Origin: Primulina eburnea
Taxonomy: Eukaryota; Streptophyta; Magnoliopsida; Lamiales; Gesneriaceae
Assembly: GCF_022965805.1 (NCBI RefSeq)
Contig: NC_133104.1
Span: 27,090,069 to 27,154,068 of the forward strand
Direction of reading: 5' to 3'
Length of the DNA: 64,000 nucleotides
In this document: positions 1 to 10,201 of the stretch, piece after piece
Position numbering within the stretch: the first letter of the stretch is position 1
How the letters are laid out: each line of letters opens with the position of its first letter
Notes under the pieces: generated by a model
What the model was told of the DNA's origin: nothing
Database searches by the model: none
Seen by the model: the letters and a program-made list of their open reading frames with translations, nothing else
Translations under genes and position numbers: made by a program

Positions 1-260
1 AAATGATATTTCCTGAAAAAAAAAAAAGAAAAAAAAAAGAGAAAAATACAAAAAGAAAGATGTTGAAGATCTATGTAATTTTTAAGTTATATGCTGCGAC
101 CCATTTTTCTCTCATAAGAATAAAAAAAAAAAGAAAAAAAAAAAGAAAGAGAGAAATACAGTTGTACAAATTAAATAAATATGTGGTCAAAAAGCATAAA
201 CTTAGTCTGATTCCATGATGTAAAAAAAAAAAAAAAAAAATCAGGAAAAAAAAATATATA
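1..260. repeat. Purine-rich low-complexity DNA
   Basis: Two imperfect copies of an A/AG-rich tract (about 8-50 and 121-160) and an A run near 222-240. Short reading frames here are lysine-rich translations of low-complexity DNA, not genes. Confidence 0.8.
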
Positions 261-1243
261 TAATAAGAACAAATGGATTTTAACTCAATGGATTTTCTAT
301 CTTTTGATTAGTTTGGCTCGTTTGTCTGTCTGCATTCTGTAAACCATTTTCCTGAGCATTCATCTGTATTCCAACTCCATGAGAGAAATCGTTGCCATAA
401 ATAGAAACATTTATTAACCTGTGAAGATATGGAGTTGAGACTCTTACTAGGAATTTCTGAAGGCCGTGTATACTTAACTACCTGAAATAAGCTTTGAATT
501 AATTATCTCAAATTATTTCATAAATTATAATTATGATGATCTTGATATAACTTTGACAGTTTTCAAATTTAATTTAAACACTTAGATAGTTTTGATTACA
601 TTTCAATTTAAATTAATCAATATGTTTTGTATTGCTATTAACGCTCAAATTGCTAGGGACTAGCAATAAGCTGGTTGGGAGGTGTGATAAACATAAAAAT
701 TGTACATTAATTAAATGTTTTATAATATAAATATATAGTTTTTGTTTTATTAAATGTTTAAATATTATATGTTTTATAATAAATTGTATAAAATATAAGT
801 TGTTGTATAATTATAAGTTTTTACTATTTTTACAGGTTCGATAAAAGAAGAATAAACTTGGCATTGCAAATGGGATTAAGATGATTCTTGGACCTGTAGA
901 AAGTTGATGTTAATATCTACAATATTGATGGCAAGCATGAGATAAAAATCCTTTCACAATTGGGATCAAATTAAGCAACAATTAAAGTTACCAAAGGAGT
1001 GGCAGTTTTACCATGCTCTAGTATTTTGACCATATCTCTCAAATTACTTGGTCAAATATTCTGAAAAAAATACCACAACTAGACAACTCAATTATCCACA
1101 TGTTTCATTTTATGTGAAGAAGCAAATTCGAAGAAGAAGACCTTCAAAAGTGATGTGTAATATAATATTAATTTCTTGGAACACCAATGAAGACTTTTGT
1201 GTAAAAAATAATATTTTATTTGTAGTTGTCTCCCCAAATTTGG

Positions 1244-1256
1244 CTATAAATAGGGG
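1244..1256 (+). promoter_or_regulatory. TATA-box promoter candidate
   Basis: CTATAAATAGGGG is a near-ideal plant TATA box in an otherwise AT-rich, non-coding relic. No downstream gene was found in this window, so it is most likely the promoter of a decayed retroelement. Confidence 0.45.
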
Positions 1257-1598
1257 TATATTGTAATGTATTGGGATATCCCTCATTCTATGAACAAACC
1301 TTTGAGTTCATAATATTTCTCTCTATATTTTTCCTTTATTTCTTCATTTAAATACAATTAGCATGTTAATTTCATATTCAAAGTTTTACACTTTGAATAA
1401 TGAATAGCTAACTTCCTAAAGTTGAGATGATAAGGTGAAACTCTTGGCATGATAATAAGGTTATTAAAAGGTAAGAATTTATGTTTTATATTATTTAATC
1501 ATTATTTATTGTTTATGTTATATTTATTTCTTGAAGCATTTTTATACCCTATTTATAAGTGGGAGTTTTGATTTATTGTTGCTATATGTTACACTAAA

Positions 1599-1874
1599 TT
1601 CTTGGAACCATTTAAATGTTAGTTTGGTATTACCAACCATTTAAAGTGGATGCCTTGATTTATTATATATAAATATATTATAATATTAAATTCTTGGAAC
1701 CATTTAAATGTTAGTTTGGTTTTACCAACCATTTAACTTGGATTCCTTGATTTACTATATATAAATATATCATAATAATATTTTCTTGGTACCATTTAAA
1801 TGTTAGTTTGGTTTTACCAACCATTTAAAGTGGGAACCTTGATTTAGTGTTTACAAATATATATAGCACAATAA
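1599..1874 (+). repeat. 92-bp tandem repeat, three units
   Basis: Units start at about 1599, 1691 and 1783. Each opens with TTCTTGG(A/T)ACCATTTAAATG, includes TTACCAACCATTTAA, and ends in an AT-rich tail (TATATATAAATATAT). A partial unit precedes the first. Nothing suggests coding. Confidence 0.85.
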
Positions 1875-2399
1875 ATACTTGACCACATTTATAAGTTTTG
1901 GTATATATACTTATAAGATAATAATATATAACATAATATAAATATGATTATTTAATATATTGGAACCATTTTATTAAGTGGATTTCAATATTGTTCATTA
2001 ATATTAATTTTATTAAAATGCCAAGAGTGGATCCTTTAATCTCAACTACTTAAATTAAAATTTGAACAATTAAAATTTACCCATTAAAGATTCAATTAAA
2101 ATTAAAAAGAAACAAAAACAAAAACAAAAAGACATTGTAGTGGACTTGTAATTACCTTTGCTTCCCTGTGGATACGATATTCGGACTCACCGAATTATAC
2201 TACTTGTGGACAACCGGCTCTTGGGAGTGCAACAATCAAAGTCGCAACAGAGGTCGACCTTAGTAAGTGTAATGCCAGAGAATTTGATCCTAATAATCTG
2301 TAATTATTGATTTATAATTTGACATGATTATAAGAAGATTAATCGGGACACGGTTTTAATTCGATATAAAAAAATATGTATGTGCGAGGACGAAGTTCT

Positions 2400-2617
2400 C
2401 GCGCATATGCGTGGCCTGGTCCAGAGGACCATCGCATATGCGCGACCTGAATCCGCGCATGTGCGCGAGGGTGGCAGAGAGTTGGCAAAAAACGAGCAAA
2501 GGCCTCGCGCATATGCGCCAAGATGTGTCGCGCATATGCGCGAGCCACCGTGAGGACACGCGCCGAGACATTATGTCTCGCGCATATGCGCCGAGATAAG
2601 TCGCGCATATGCGCGAG
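2400..2617 (+). repeat. Dispersed CGCATATGCG palindrome array
   Basis: Seven copies of the palindrome CGCATATGCG (one with a G for an A), usually extended to TCGCGCATATGCGCGA, spaced about 22-50 bp apart. The block is strikingly CpG-rich against AT-rich surroundings. Similar motifs are common in plant gypsy LTRs, so this may be an LTR fragment cut at 2700 by the EPRV. Frames read through it on both strands are by-products of the repeat. Confidence 0.8.
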
Positions 2618-2661
2618 ACGTGCAGTGTGCACATTGAGCCACTCGTCCATTTGTATGTGCT

Positions 2662-2662
<1 letters not shown>

Positions 2663-2700
<38 letters not shown>
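2663..2700. repeat. (TA)n microsatellite at EPRV edge
   Basis: A pure TA run that directly abuts the end of EPRV copy 1 at 2701. Confidence 0.9.
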
Positions 2701-2703
<3 letters not shown>

Positions 2704-2854
2704 CAGTGATACTTAGGGGGATAATTGAACACCAATAGAAATATTCATAAACAATAATAATAAAAAGCAATTAATAAAAAGAAAATGCAATAACAATAAA
2801 TAAAATAGGCGGTTTAACCAGCCATATAATATGTATAATAATATATATATATGC

Positions 2855-2910
2855 GGAATTTAAAGACAGGAATTTAAATACAAGAATTTAAATGCAGGAA
2901 TTTAAAGATC
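2855..2910 (-). repeat. Four 14-bp tandem repeats in EPRV leader
   Basis: Units GGAATTTAAAGACA, GGAATTTAAATACA, AGAATTTAAATGCA and GGAATTTAAAGATC lie end to end (2855, 2869, 2883, 2897), followed by a short palindromic ATCTTTAAAGAT. In the copy 1 upstream leader the array is shortened; copy 3 keeps it. Confidence 0.8.
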
Positions 2911-3008
2911 TTTAAAGATTTGAGGTTCCTCCAGTTTCTGATTGCATATAATCTTTAAAGGATTATATGTAGAGCATACTTTTGCAAAGAACACCACAAA
3001 ATCTTCAA

Positions 3009-3011
<3 letters not shown>

Positions 3012-3069
<58 letters not shown>
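3012..3069. repeat. (TA)n microsatellite in EPRV leader
   Basis: A long TA run inside the leader. Its length differs between copies (compare 29721-29785 and 49867-49890). Confidence 0.9.
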
Positions 3070-3071
<2 letters not shown>

Positions 3072-3444
3072 TATTTATATATATATTTAGGGGGTTTAAC
3101 CGGCCATATAATATATGATATATATATATACAAGTATTTAACACATAAATAAAACACACCTTGGAATCAAAATAAGAACTTCAATATATCTTCAAAGGAT
3201 TTACAAATTCTTCAAGAACATAAAGCTTGAAAGGTAAGAACACCTTGAATGTGAGTGGAGAAAGTAGGAAAAGTAAGAAAGAGAAGAGAGAAGAAAGGAA
3301 GTGAAAGTGGGAATCAAAACTTGGTATCAAAAAACTTGCATTTCCTTGGAGGCCTTGTCTTCTTTTTATAGACATCTTCAAGGGTATTTTCGGATTCTTG
3401 AATAGTATTTGTCCTTGTCATGGTTGCATCATTTTGACGTCATT

Positions 3445-3481
<37 letters not shown>

Positions 3482-3530
3482 TAGTACAAATTTTACAATT
3501 AAAAATACAAAATTTACAATTCAATAAAAA

Positions 3531-4518
3531 TCATGTGTCTAAATTATGCATTCCTTCTTCATCGAGTAAATCTTCAAGGATAATATCTTCTTCTGAGGAG
3601 TAGAAGATTTCTTCTATCTTTTGGTCTTCTAATTCTTCCAAGAATCTGTTGTACATTCTAGTATAAAAATAAAAAGTTTTGGGAGCATCTGTATAAAAAT
3701 CTGGAAAATGATCAACGCATGGTGATGAGCTCAATATGTAGATTTTGTAACTCTGGTTCATAAAATATAATCTGTAGTCTTCGTTTCTCTTTTCGATGAA
3801 TTTATGCTTGAAGGCTAATGTCTGTAATCTCTGATGTTTTATTTGTTTTTGGATTGTAGCACTGCAAATGGTTGGATGATGGATTTTGGGTTCCGTTTCT
3901 TGTTTTTGCCAATTAAAAAAGGGCTTGATCCAAATTCTGTGAACTGCTGGTTCTAAATATGTTCTAATCCATTCAGGACATGTTGATCTTATTTCTAATT
4001 TTACTTCATTATTGCCGATATCAAAGATATATTGGATTGCACTTTTAAGGCCAACACTGTTGAGACTGTCTATGTTATCTTTATCTGTAATGATGATTAC
4101 GGAAACTAATCCTAAATCTAATAAGGAATTTATACTTATTCTTTCTTCCTTATTATTAAACTGAAATAAAAAATCTCTAAATGATGAAAAGTGTATTTGG
4201 GTAGAAAGGATGTAGAATTGAAGTTGACACGAACAATAGTCTATGTCTAAAGTTTCTTTTTCACAATCAATTTTATGTTTGGAATATTCATTTATTCCTT
4301 TTAAAGGAATAATTTTTATGCCATCAGGTTTTAAGAAAAGAATTTCTTGGATCATTTGGAATTTTTTGTAGAAATTTTCTTTGGCTTTTGAGAAAATAAT
4401 GTCATTTATTTGGGTAGGTAATATACTTAATTCTGTAAGTGGTCTAAAGAAAAATCTGGTTGGGCTCAGTTTTTGGCTAGAATGAAGTAGACTAGGTTTG
4501 TCTAATAGACTGGGTTTG
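3531..4518 (-). pseudogene. EPRV copy 1: C-terminal ORF of unknown function, distal part
   Basis: An open frame of about 329 codons on the minus strand, ending at 3531 just upstream of the promoter repeat. I cannot assign a function. Visible features are an LSPTRFFF segment, a PEWIRTYLEP segment near the middle, a Lys/His/Arg-rich stretch, and a very acidic tail ending in EEDIILEDLLDEEG. Its place after the viroplasmin-like domain and before the pregenomic promoter resembles the position of the Caulimoviridae inclusion-body (P6) gene, but that is inference. The frame continues past 4518 only into copia LTR sequence. The proximal part of the same gene lies at 24423-24643, separated by the 19.9-kb insertion. 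Copy 2 has the same ORF with a deletion of about 50 bp. Confidence 0.65.
4514..4518. repeat. Target-site duplication GTTTG, left
   Basis: Matches 24418-24422. It flanks the 19.9-kb block. Confidence 0.75.
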
Positions 4519-4771
4519 TGTGGGGCCCCGAGTCCGATATCTAATACTAATAATTTTAAATGTATCAAACCCAACTATTCATATGAGCATCTCATATTCT
4601 TTCTACTATTTGTATATTCAAAGGCTTTATCTATGCAACTAGCATGTGTATACAGATAAAGATGTGCCAAAATAATAATTTCAAATATTACTAAAATAAA
4701 GATTGCTTATACATAGAGTTTCATTGTGAACACTCGGCCAACACTTGGCTCGACGGGCACCTACTCTAACA
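4519..4771 (-). repeat. Ty1/copia 3' LTR
   Basis: On the minus strand it starts TGTTAGAGTAGG after a GTGGGAGAT polypurine-like tract and ends GGGGCCCCACA, 253 bp in all, directly downstream of a copia RNase H end. It has TG...CA termini, and the outer 61 bp recur inverted at 24357-24417. Confidence 0.75.
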
Positions 4772-4805
4772 ATCTCCCACTTGCACTAGAGCCAACTACC
4801 CATAT

Positions 4806-5258
4806 GCTTTCAACCCATTGATTCGCGATGCTTGTCGAATAATGGTCCAGGTAAAGGCTTAGCTAGTGGATCAACAACATTGTCTGCGGAGCCGACTTTG
4901 TCGATAGACACTTCTCTTTCCACAATCTCTCCGAGGATGTGGTACTTTCTCAATACTTGTTTGGACTTCTGATGAGACCTTGGCTCCTTTGCTTGAGCTA
5001 AAGCTCCCGTGTTGTCACACAGCACCGGGACAGGAGTAACTCAATTAGGAATGACGTCCAACTCTTGGACAAAATTCCTTATCCAAACAGCCTCCCTTGC
5101 TGCATCTGATGCAGCAATGTATTCGGCCTCTGTGCTGGAATCCGCAGTATTGTCTTGCTTGGAACTCTTCCAAGAGACAGCAGCACCATTGAGCATGAAT
5201 ACAAACTCAGAGGTTGACTTCGAGTCATCGATATCGCTTTGGAAGCTAGTCTGAAGGA
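4806..5258 (-). pseudogene. Ty1/copia RNase H, C-terminal remnant
   Basis: Minus-strand translation gives the copia RNase H signature in order: [47 protein letters not shown], then CDNTGALAQAKEPRSHQKSK and ADNVVDPLAKPLP. The conserved TEAEY and DN motifs are visible. A TGA at 5041-5043 interrupts the frame between the two halves. All upstream parts (gag, protease, integrase, RT) are missing. The fragment joins a gypsy LTR near 5251. Its stop codon lies just before the copia LTR, as in intact elements. Confidence 0.85.
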
Positions 5259-6115
5259 TATAAGCCTATGGTCGTTGATCAACTAATTGCATGCAATCTC
5301 TGACTATGTATCTATCAATCCATAAATAATTTTTAAACTTTCTCTTTGGCATTTCATCAAACACTTTGAAGACTTTATTCTCTTGTATTCCTTTTTTACA
5401 CAATTGAAACATTCAATTGCCTCTAATATACCAACAAGTATATCAATACATAATATGAATCAAATGGAAGGGAATAACATGTTAAAACCATTGAAACACA
5501 ATACATATATTATCATGTGAGCACAAGAATGAGATTCCACTTACAACCAACAAGAACACCTTCAATATAAACCCTTGGTACACAACCTACTCGATAAATC
5601 ATATATAACACCATCAACATCTCAATAATCAGACAACAATACCAATAAACCCATAAAATCAACACCATCACCAAACTCATATCATCTCCAACACCAAAAC
5701 CAAGAAATAACCAAACCAAAAGCTTACCTTAGCGTTTAAAACTCCAAAAGAACCTTGTTCTAACTCCGGATTGAAGATTAATTGCTTGATTGAAAGAAAG
5801 GATAAAAAGAAAATGAAGAACCCTACTTGGAAACGTTGGAGGAGAGAAAAGAAGATAAGGGAAATGAGAGAAATGAGTGTCCCAATCGGTTAAAAAGCCT
5901 AAATTCACCCAAAACACGCTTTTGTACTGTGCCCGGCGCTCGGGCGGTCGAAAATTACCGCTCGGGCGCCAATGATTCTGCCCGAAACCTAAATTTCCAG
6001 AAGTGGTGGCGCTCGGGCGGCCAAACATTTCCGCTCGGGCGCCACTCTGTGCACTGCCACGCTAAAGATCGCTTCAAAAACCCCTCTTCCCGTCCGAATT
6101 AATCTCAGAGTTGTT
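5251..6115 (-). repeat. Gypsy-B LTR fragment, inverted
   Basis: Reverse complement of about 10650-11488, the 3' LTR of the gypsy relic that follows. It shares CGCTCGGGCG repeats, the GGTAAGCTTTTGGTTTGG segment and the TTGCATGCAATTAGTTGATC segment. It abuts pol at 6115, where the 5' internal region should be, so an inversion/deletion removed gag, protease and most of RT. Confidence 0.75.
5936..6043. repeat. CGCTCGGGCG motif cluster, four copies
   Basis: Two pairs of CGCTCGGGCG(G/C), each pair enclosing a short AT-rich spacer. The same arrangement recurs in the related LTR at about 10700-10811. Very GC-rich within an AT-rich LTR; possibly enhancer sites. Confidence 0.7.
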
Positions 6116-6121
6116 CTTCAG

Positions 6122-7283
6122 TTGCTGAGAGAGAAGATGTTGTATGCCAAGTTGAAGAAATGTGAGTTCTGGTTGGAGCAGATTTCTTTCTTAGGCCATG
6201 TTGTTTCGAAGGATGGTATAGCTGTTGATCCAGTGAAAATAGAGGCGATTCAGAAGTGGCCTATTCCTACTACTGTATCAGAGGTACGAAGTTTCCTTGG
6301 TTTGGCGGGTTATTATCGTCGTTTTATTTCAGATTTCTCCAAGATTGCCCTGCCATTAACCAATCTGACGAGGAAGACTGTGAAGTTCGAGTGGTCCAAT
6401 GATTGTCAGAGTGCATTCCAAGAGTTGAAGGAGAAGTTGACGACAGCTCCTGTTCTTGCATTGCCCAGTGGTTCAGAGGATTTTGTTGTTTATACTGACG
6501 CGTCGAAGAAGGGTCTTGGTGCAGTGCTAATGCAACGTGGAAAGGTTATAGCCTATGCTTCTCGCCAGTTGAAGGACTATGAGAAGAATTATCCGACGCA
6601 TGATTTGGAGCTAGCAGCTGTGGTTTTCGCCCTGAAGATTTGGAGACATTATTTGTATGGCGAAAAGTGTGAAATTTTCACGGACCACAAGAGCTTGAAG
6701 TATTTGTTCTCTCAGAAGGAGCTCAATATGCGACAGAGGAGGTGGTTAGAGCTTGTCAAAGACTATGATGTGACGATCAGTTACCACCCAGGGAAAGCGA
6801 ATGTAGTAGCGGATGCTTTGAGCCGAAAGTCGAGTTCTTCCTTGAGTTCGATGATTCAGCAGCCGTTATTGTTAGACTTGCAGAGAGAGGAGATAGCTTT
6901 GGTAGTTCCAGGGACCATTGCTCGTTTGTCAGTGTTGGTAATTCGGGCTACATTGACGGACAGGATCCGTAGAGAGCAGGCCAATGATTTACAATTGATA
7001 GAGATGAGAGCTAGAGCAGAGGAGAGAGGTAATTCTGAGTTTGGGGTGAATGAAGATGGTTTGGTGACTTTCAGAGGCCGTATTTGTGTTCCCGCTGGTG
7101 ATGATGTTCGGCGAGACATTTTGACTGAGGCTCATACCGCGCCATATTCGATACATCCAGGCAGCACCAAGATGTATCAGGATCTTCGACGACTTTATTG
7201 GTGGCCAGGTATGAAGAAAGATATTGATATGTTCATTTCTCAGTGCCTAACTTGTCAGCAGGTGAAGATTGAGCACCAAACTA
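6122..7283 (+). pseudogene. Gypsy-B pol, part 1: RT end, RNase H, integrase zinc finger
   Basis: The frame opens at the C-terminal edge of reverse transcriptase ([18 protein letters not shown]), so the catalytic F/Y-x-D-D region is absent. It continues through the Ty3 RNase H ([25 protein letters not shown]) and the integrase HHCC finger (HPGSTKMY...CLTCQQ). It breaks off after EHQ at about 7283, where LTR sequence has been inserted. Tekay/Del chromovirus type judging from similarity to element C. The 5' side joins an inverted LTR, so no start or gag exists. Not functional. Confidence 0.9.
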
Positions 7284-8592
7284 AACCAACCAGATACTCA
7301 CGTCCTCCTCCTGCTCCTCCTGAGCTGTCCAACCTGAGGCCTGCCCCGTGGGAATGGGGTGTCCAAGAATAAACAAAACCGAGGACGTGAGCGATAAGAA
7401 CGCCCAGTACAAAAGTATGAGTATACAGACCTATATGAAATGCACATGCTATGATCATGATACCGGGGTAGTCAAGAAACAGGAGTCACAAAAGGATCTC
7501 AACAATGCTCAGTCTAGAGGCGCCAAGTGGATAGTGCCGCGCGGTCCAACCTCTGGGTCACTGCATCCACTACAAGACAGACGTGGACCTAAAATGTCCC
7601 GGACCACCGAAGCCCTCCCGACCCGTCGGCCACTGTGTACTCTCGGTGTCCATGCGTCCACAAGACAGGGCTGAGCGGCCCCAAGATATAGCTTATCTCG
7701 AAAGAGATACAGCTCAACAGTAAAGGCTATCTCGAAGGAGGTACGGCTCAACATGAAATGCAACGTGCAGTAATAAACGTGACATAATAGCATGCATCAT
7801 ATGACATATATCAATGCACCACATAATCATGCAACACATATAAGAATGTATACTCAACCAGGATATCTCGGATAGTACTTTCGTACCTCTATCACAGCAA
7901 ATCCTAATCCACTGGAACAACCAGACAACAGGTCTAATCCAAGCCTATTCATCAAGTGAAAACCATCACTAAACTTATCTACCAGACTTAACTAGATAAT
8001 CCTGAGATAAATACTGATAAAATTCCAAACCTTCGTCCGTCGCTAGCCCGCTGATGCCGCTAGCTCCCAACTAGAGCACAGCTCTGCTACAAGACCAGCA
8101 GCTCCCCGCTAGTGCCCAAATCTCGGAACAAGACTAGAACCTGTCAGAAACGACTGAAATGCTATGGAATTCTCTGAATTGGCGAGTCAAAATGAGGAAA
8201 TCCGACCACTATTTATAGGCCATGTTCGGATCCTCCGAACACCACTTCGGAACGTCCGAACTCTTACGTGTCCATCGGCTCTTGACAGCTCATGATCGGA
8301 TCCTCCGATCATACACTTCGGACCGTCCGAACATGCACGTGTCCAGCTGCTCTTGACACCTCATGTTCGGATCCACCGAACTCACTTCGGACCTTCCGAA
8401 CTCCCACGTGTCGATCAACTCTTGACACCTAATGATCGGATCCACCGAACTCACTTCGGACCTTCCGAACTCTTCGGTGCTTCTGAACCATCTTCGGTCC
8501 GTCCGATCATGACTCGGTCAAAATTACACATTAAACCTTCTTAATCACCAATAATCCGTTAATTACCCAATTTGGAATTCGGGCTACTACAT
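7284..8592 (-). repeat. Gypsy LTR (minus) of the inserted element
   Basis: About 1.3 kb; starts TGTAGTAGCCCG on the minus strand just downstream of a polypurine tract. It contains the 70-bp tandem array at 8224-8480. Confidence 0.65.
8224..8480 (-). repeat. 70-bp tandem repeats with TTCGGA/TCCGAA palindromes and ACGTGTC boxes
   Basis: Unit starts at 8224, 8294, 8365 and 8434. Each unit contains G(A/T)TCGGATCC and ACTTCGGA..TCCGAAC. The first three carry ACGTGTC (8266, 8337, 8406) followed by CTCTTGACA. It lies in the LTR upstream part, where enhancers usually sit. Confidence 0.8.
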
Positions 8593-8936
8593 TCTCCCCC
8601 CCTTAAAACGATTTCGTCCTCGAAATCTAGGCAAGAGAATGAACAAAACGAAATAACAACATCACTACCCTCAAAATCTAAGGGACAACCCATCACTAGA
8701 CGCTTAGCTAACACCGAATGACCCATCGGAGTAAAAACGGAAAGAATGACATCTAGAGAAACATGCGGTAACTTATGACGCTTAACAAATCGTCCTGGTC
8801 ACCCCAACGACCTACACTTCCCTGACTACTCTCATCACCAAAGTGGTCAGCCATTGCTACAACATAAAATGGGGAAACTAGTAAATTGGTCAACGGAAAT
8901 CCCAAAACAGAATCTATATCCCAAAATCGCATGCAT

Positions 8937-8948
8937 GCTCTGATACCA
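8937..8948 (-). other. Primer-binding site, tRNA-iMet
   Basis: The complement reads TGGTATCAGAGC, the plant initiator tRNA-Met 3'-end complement, next to an LTR-like end. Confidence 0.75.
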
Positions 8949-9065
8949 TAAATGTATAACCATTATTGTTGTTGACTTTTCCGCTGTTATCTCTGATTTT
9001 TGTTAATTAGGTTAATTGCATGCTTAGTTTTTGATTAGTAGGTGATTCTGGAACGGGTCACTACA

Positions 9066-10161
9066 AGAGACCTGCTGGGACATTGTTGTCATTGTCGATT
9101 CCTCAGTGGAAATGGGAGCATATAACGATGGACTTCGTGACTGGTCTTCCTAGAACGCAGAAAGGTTTTAACTCTATTTGGGTTATTGTTGACCGATTGA
9201 CCAAGTCAGCGCATTTTCTTCAGTCAAGACGACGTACTCCATGAACCAGTATGCCAAAGAGTACATAGCAGAGACTGTTAGACTTCATGGTGTTCCTGTG
9301 TATGATCGTGACCCTAGATTTACTTCAGAGTTTTGGAAGAGTTTGCACAGAGCTATGGGTTCACGGTTAGCATTTAGTACAGCATATCACCCCCAGAGCG
9401 ACGGTCAATCAGAGAGAGTTATTCAGATTTTAGAGGATATGCTCAGAGCTTGTACTATTGATTATTCAGGTAGCTGGGATTCCAAATTGCCTCTAGTTGA
9501 GTTCACTTACAATAATAGTTACCAAGCGACGATTGGCATGGCACCGTATGAAGCACTTTATGGCCGGAAGTGTAGATCTCCCTTGTATTGGGATGAGGTT
9601 GGTGAGAGGAAGATGTTGGGTCCCGAGTTGGTCCAACAGACAGCTGATGTTGTTGTTGTTATTCGAGAGAGGATGAAGACAGCACAGTCGAGACAGAAGA
9701 GCTATGCTGATGTGCGTCGTAGGCCGTTGCAGTTTGAGGTTGGCGACCATGTGTTCTTGAAGATAGCACCTCTTAAGGGTGTGATGCGATTTGGCAAGAA
9801 GGGAAAGTTGAGTCCGAGATTTATTGGCCCATTTGAGATCTTGGATAGAGTTGGTGATCGAGCTTACAGGTTAGCCCTACCGCCAGATCTTGACAGAGTT
9901 CATAATGTTTTTCATGTTTCGATGCTCAGGAAGTATATTGCGAATCCTTCCCATGTTCTTTGTCACGAGCCATTGGATTTGACGTCGAATTTGACGTACC
10001 AAGAGATTCCGGTCCAGATTCTGGATCGCAAAGTTAGAGTGTTGAGAAACAAAGAGATAGGCATTGTTAAAGTCCTTTGGAGGAATCATTTGATCAAAGA
10101 AGCCACGTGGGAACCAGAGAATGAGATGAAAGAGAAGTATCCCGAGTTGTTTGCTCAGTGA
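9066..10161 (+). pseudogene. Gypsy-B pol, part 2: integrase core and chromodomain
   Basis: Resumes the integrase gene interrupted at 7283. The first catalytic Asp lies in MDFVTGLP, the second in [10 protein letters not shown], and the Glu in [10 protein letters not shown]. The tail (ILDRKVRVLRNKEIGIVKV...EATWEPE) fits a group II chromodomain as in Tekay elements. A one-base deletion near 9220 shifts the frame after SAHFL, and about three residues before DRDP are missing compared with element C. The open part begins at 9241. The stop at 10159-10161 is followed by the polypurine tract. Confidence 0.9.
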
Positions 10162-10171
10162 CGTTAATTTC

Positions 10172-10201
10172 GGGGACGAAATTCCTCTAAGGAGGGGAGA
10201 T
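10172..10201 (+). other. Polypurine tract of gypsy-B
   Basis: GGGGACGAAATTCC then AAGGAGGGGAGA immediately precede the LTR start TGTAATAGCC; this is the plus-strand primer of the relic. Confidence 0.75.

Larger units (their letters stand above)
640..2330 (+). mobile_element. Probable degenerate LTR-retroelement relic
   Basis: There is no coding frame of note. The stretch has a strong TATA box (1244-1256, CTATAAATAGGGG), an AT-rich transcribed-leader-like part, and near 2150-2250 a phrase typical of plant Ty3/gypsy LTR or leader ends (a CCCTGTGGATACGA segment followed by CTCTTGGGAGTGCAAC). No paired LTR, primer site or polypurine tract could be located, so the boundaries are approximate. It could equally be the promoter of an unrecognised element. 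This is an inference from composition and motifs only. Confidence 0.35.
2701..3530 (-). promoter_or_regulatory. EPRV copy 1: downstream promoter/leader repeat
   Basis: On the minus strand, after the last ORF, come a short AT-rich segment, a (TA)n run (about 3451-3477), a TATA box (TATAAAAA, complement of 3363-3370), and a leader of about 660 nt running to 2701. The same sequence precedes the primer site of copy 1 (29482-30153) and copy 3 (49784-50203). A TATA box followed by a roughly 600-nt leader ending at a tRNA-Met primer site is the Caulimoviridae pregenomic-RNA layout. This copy keeps a stretch of about 70 bp (2900-2968) that is deleted from the copy at 29482-30153, so the two repeats of copy 1 are not recent identical LTRs. 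The termini lack clear TG...CA ends. Confidence 0.75.
7284..9065 (-). mobile_element. LTR element inserted in gypsy-B pol (composite)
   Basis: It separates two halves of one integrase gene. On the minus strand there is a long LTR (about 7284-8592, starting TGTAGTAGCCCG), a polypurine tract with the AATCGTTTTAAGGGGG phrase (about 8593-8625), about 310 bp without coding capacity, a primer site (TGGTATCAGAGC, complement of 8937-8948), and a short LTR-like end of 115 bp starting TGTAGTGACCCG (8949-9063). The two LTR-like ends do not match, so this is either an internally deleted element or two elements joined. No clean target duplication was found. Confidence 0.6.

Noticed and set aside
3..218. 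71-codon Lys-rich frame at the window start
   Set aside because: Translation of A-rich low-complexity sequence; no conserved features.
2339..2770. 143-codon and overlapping frames on both strands
   Set aside because: They read through CGCATATGCG palindromes and a TA run; repeats produce open frames on all strands.
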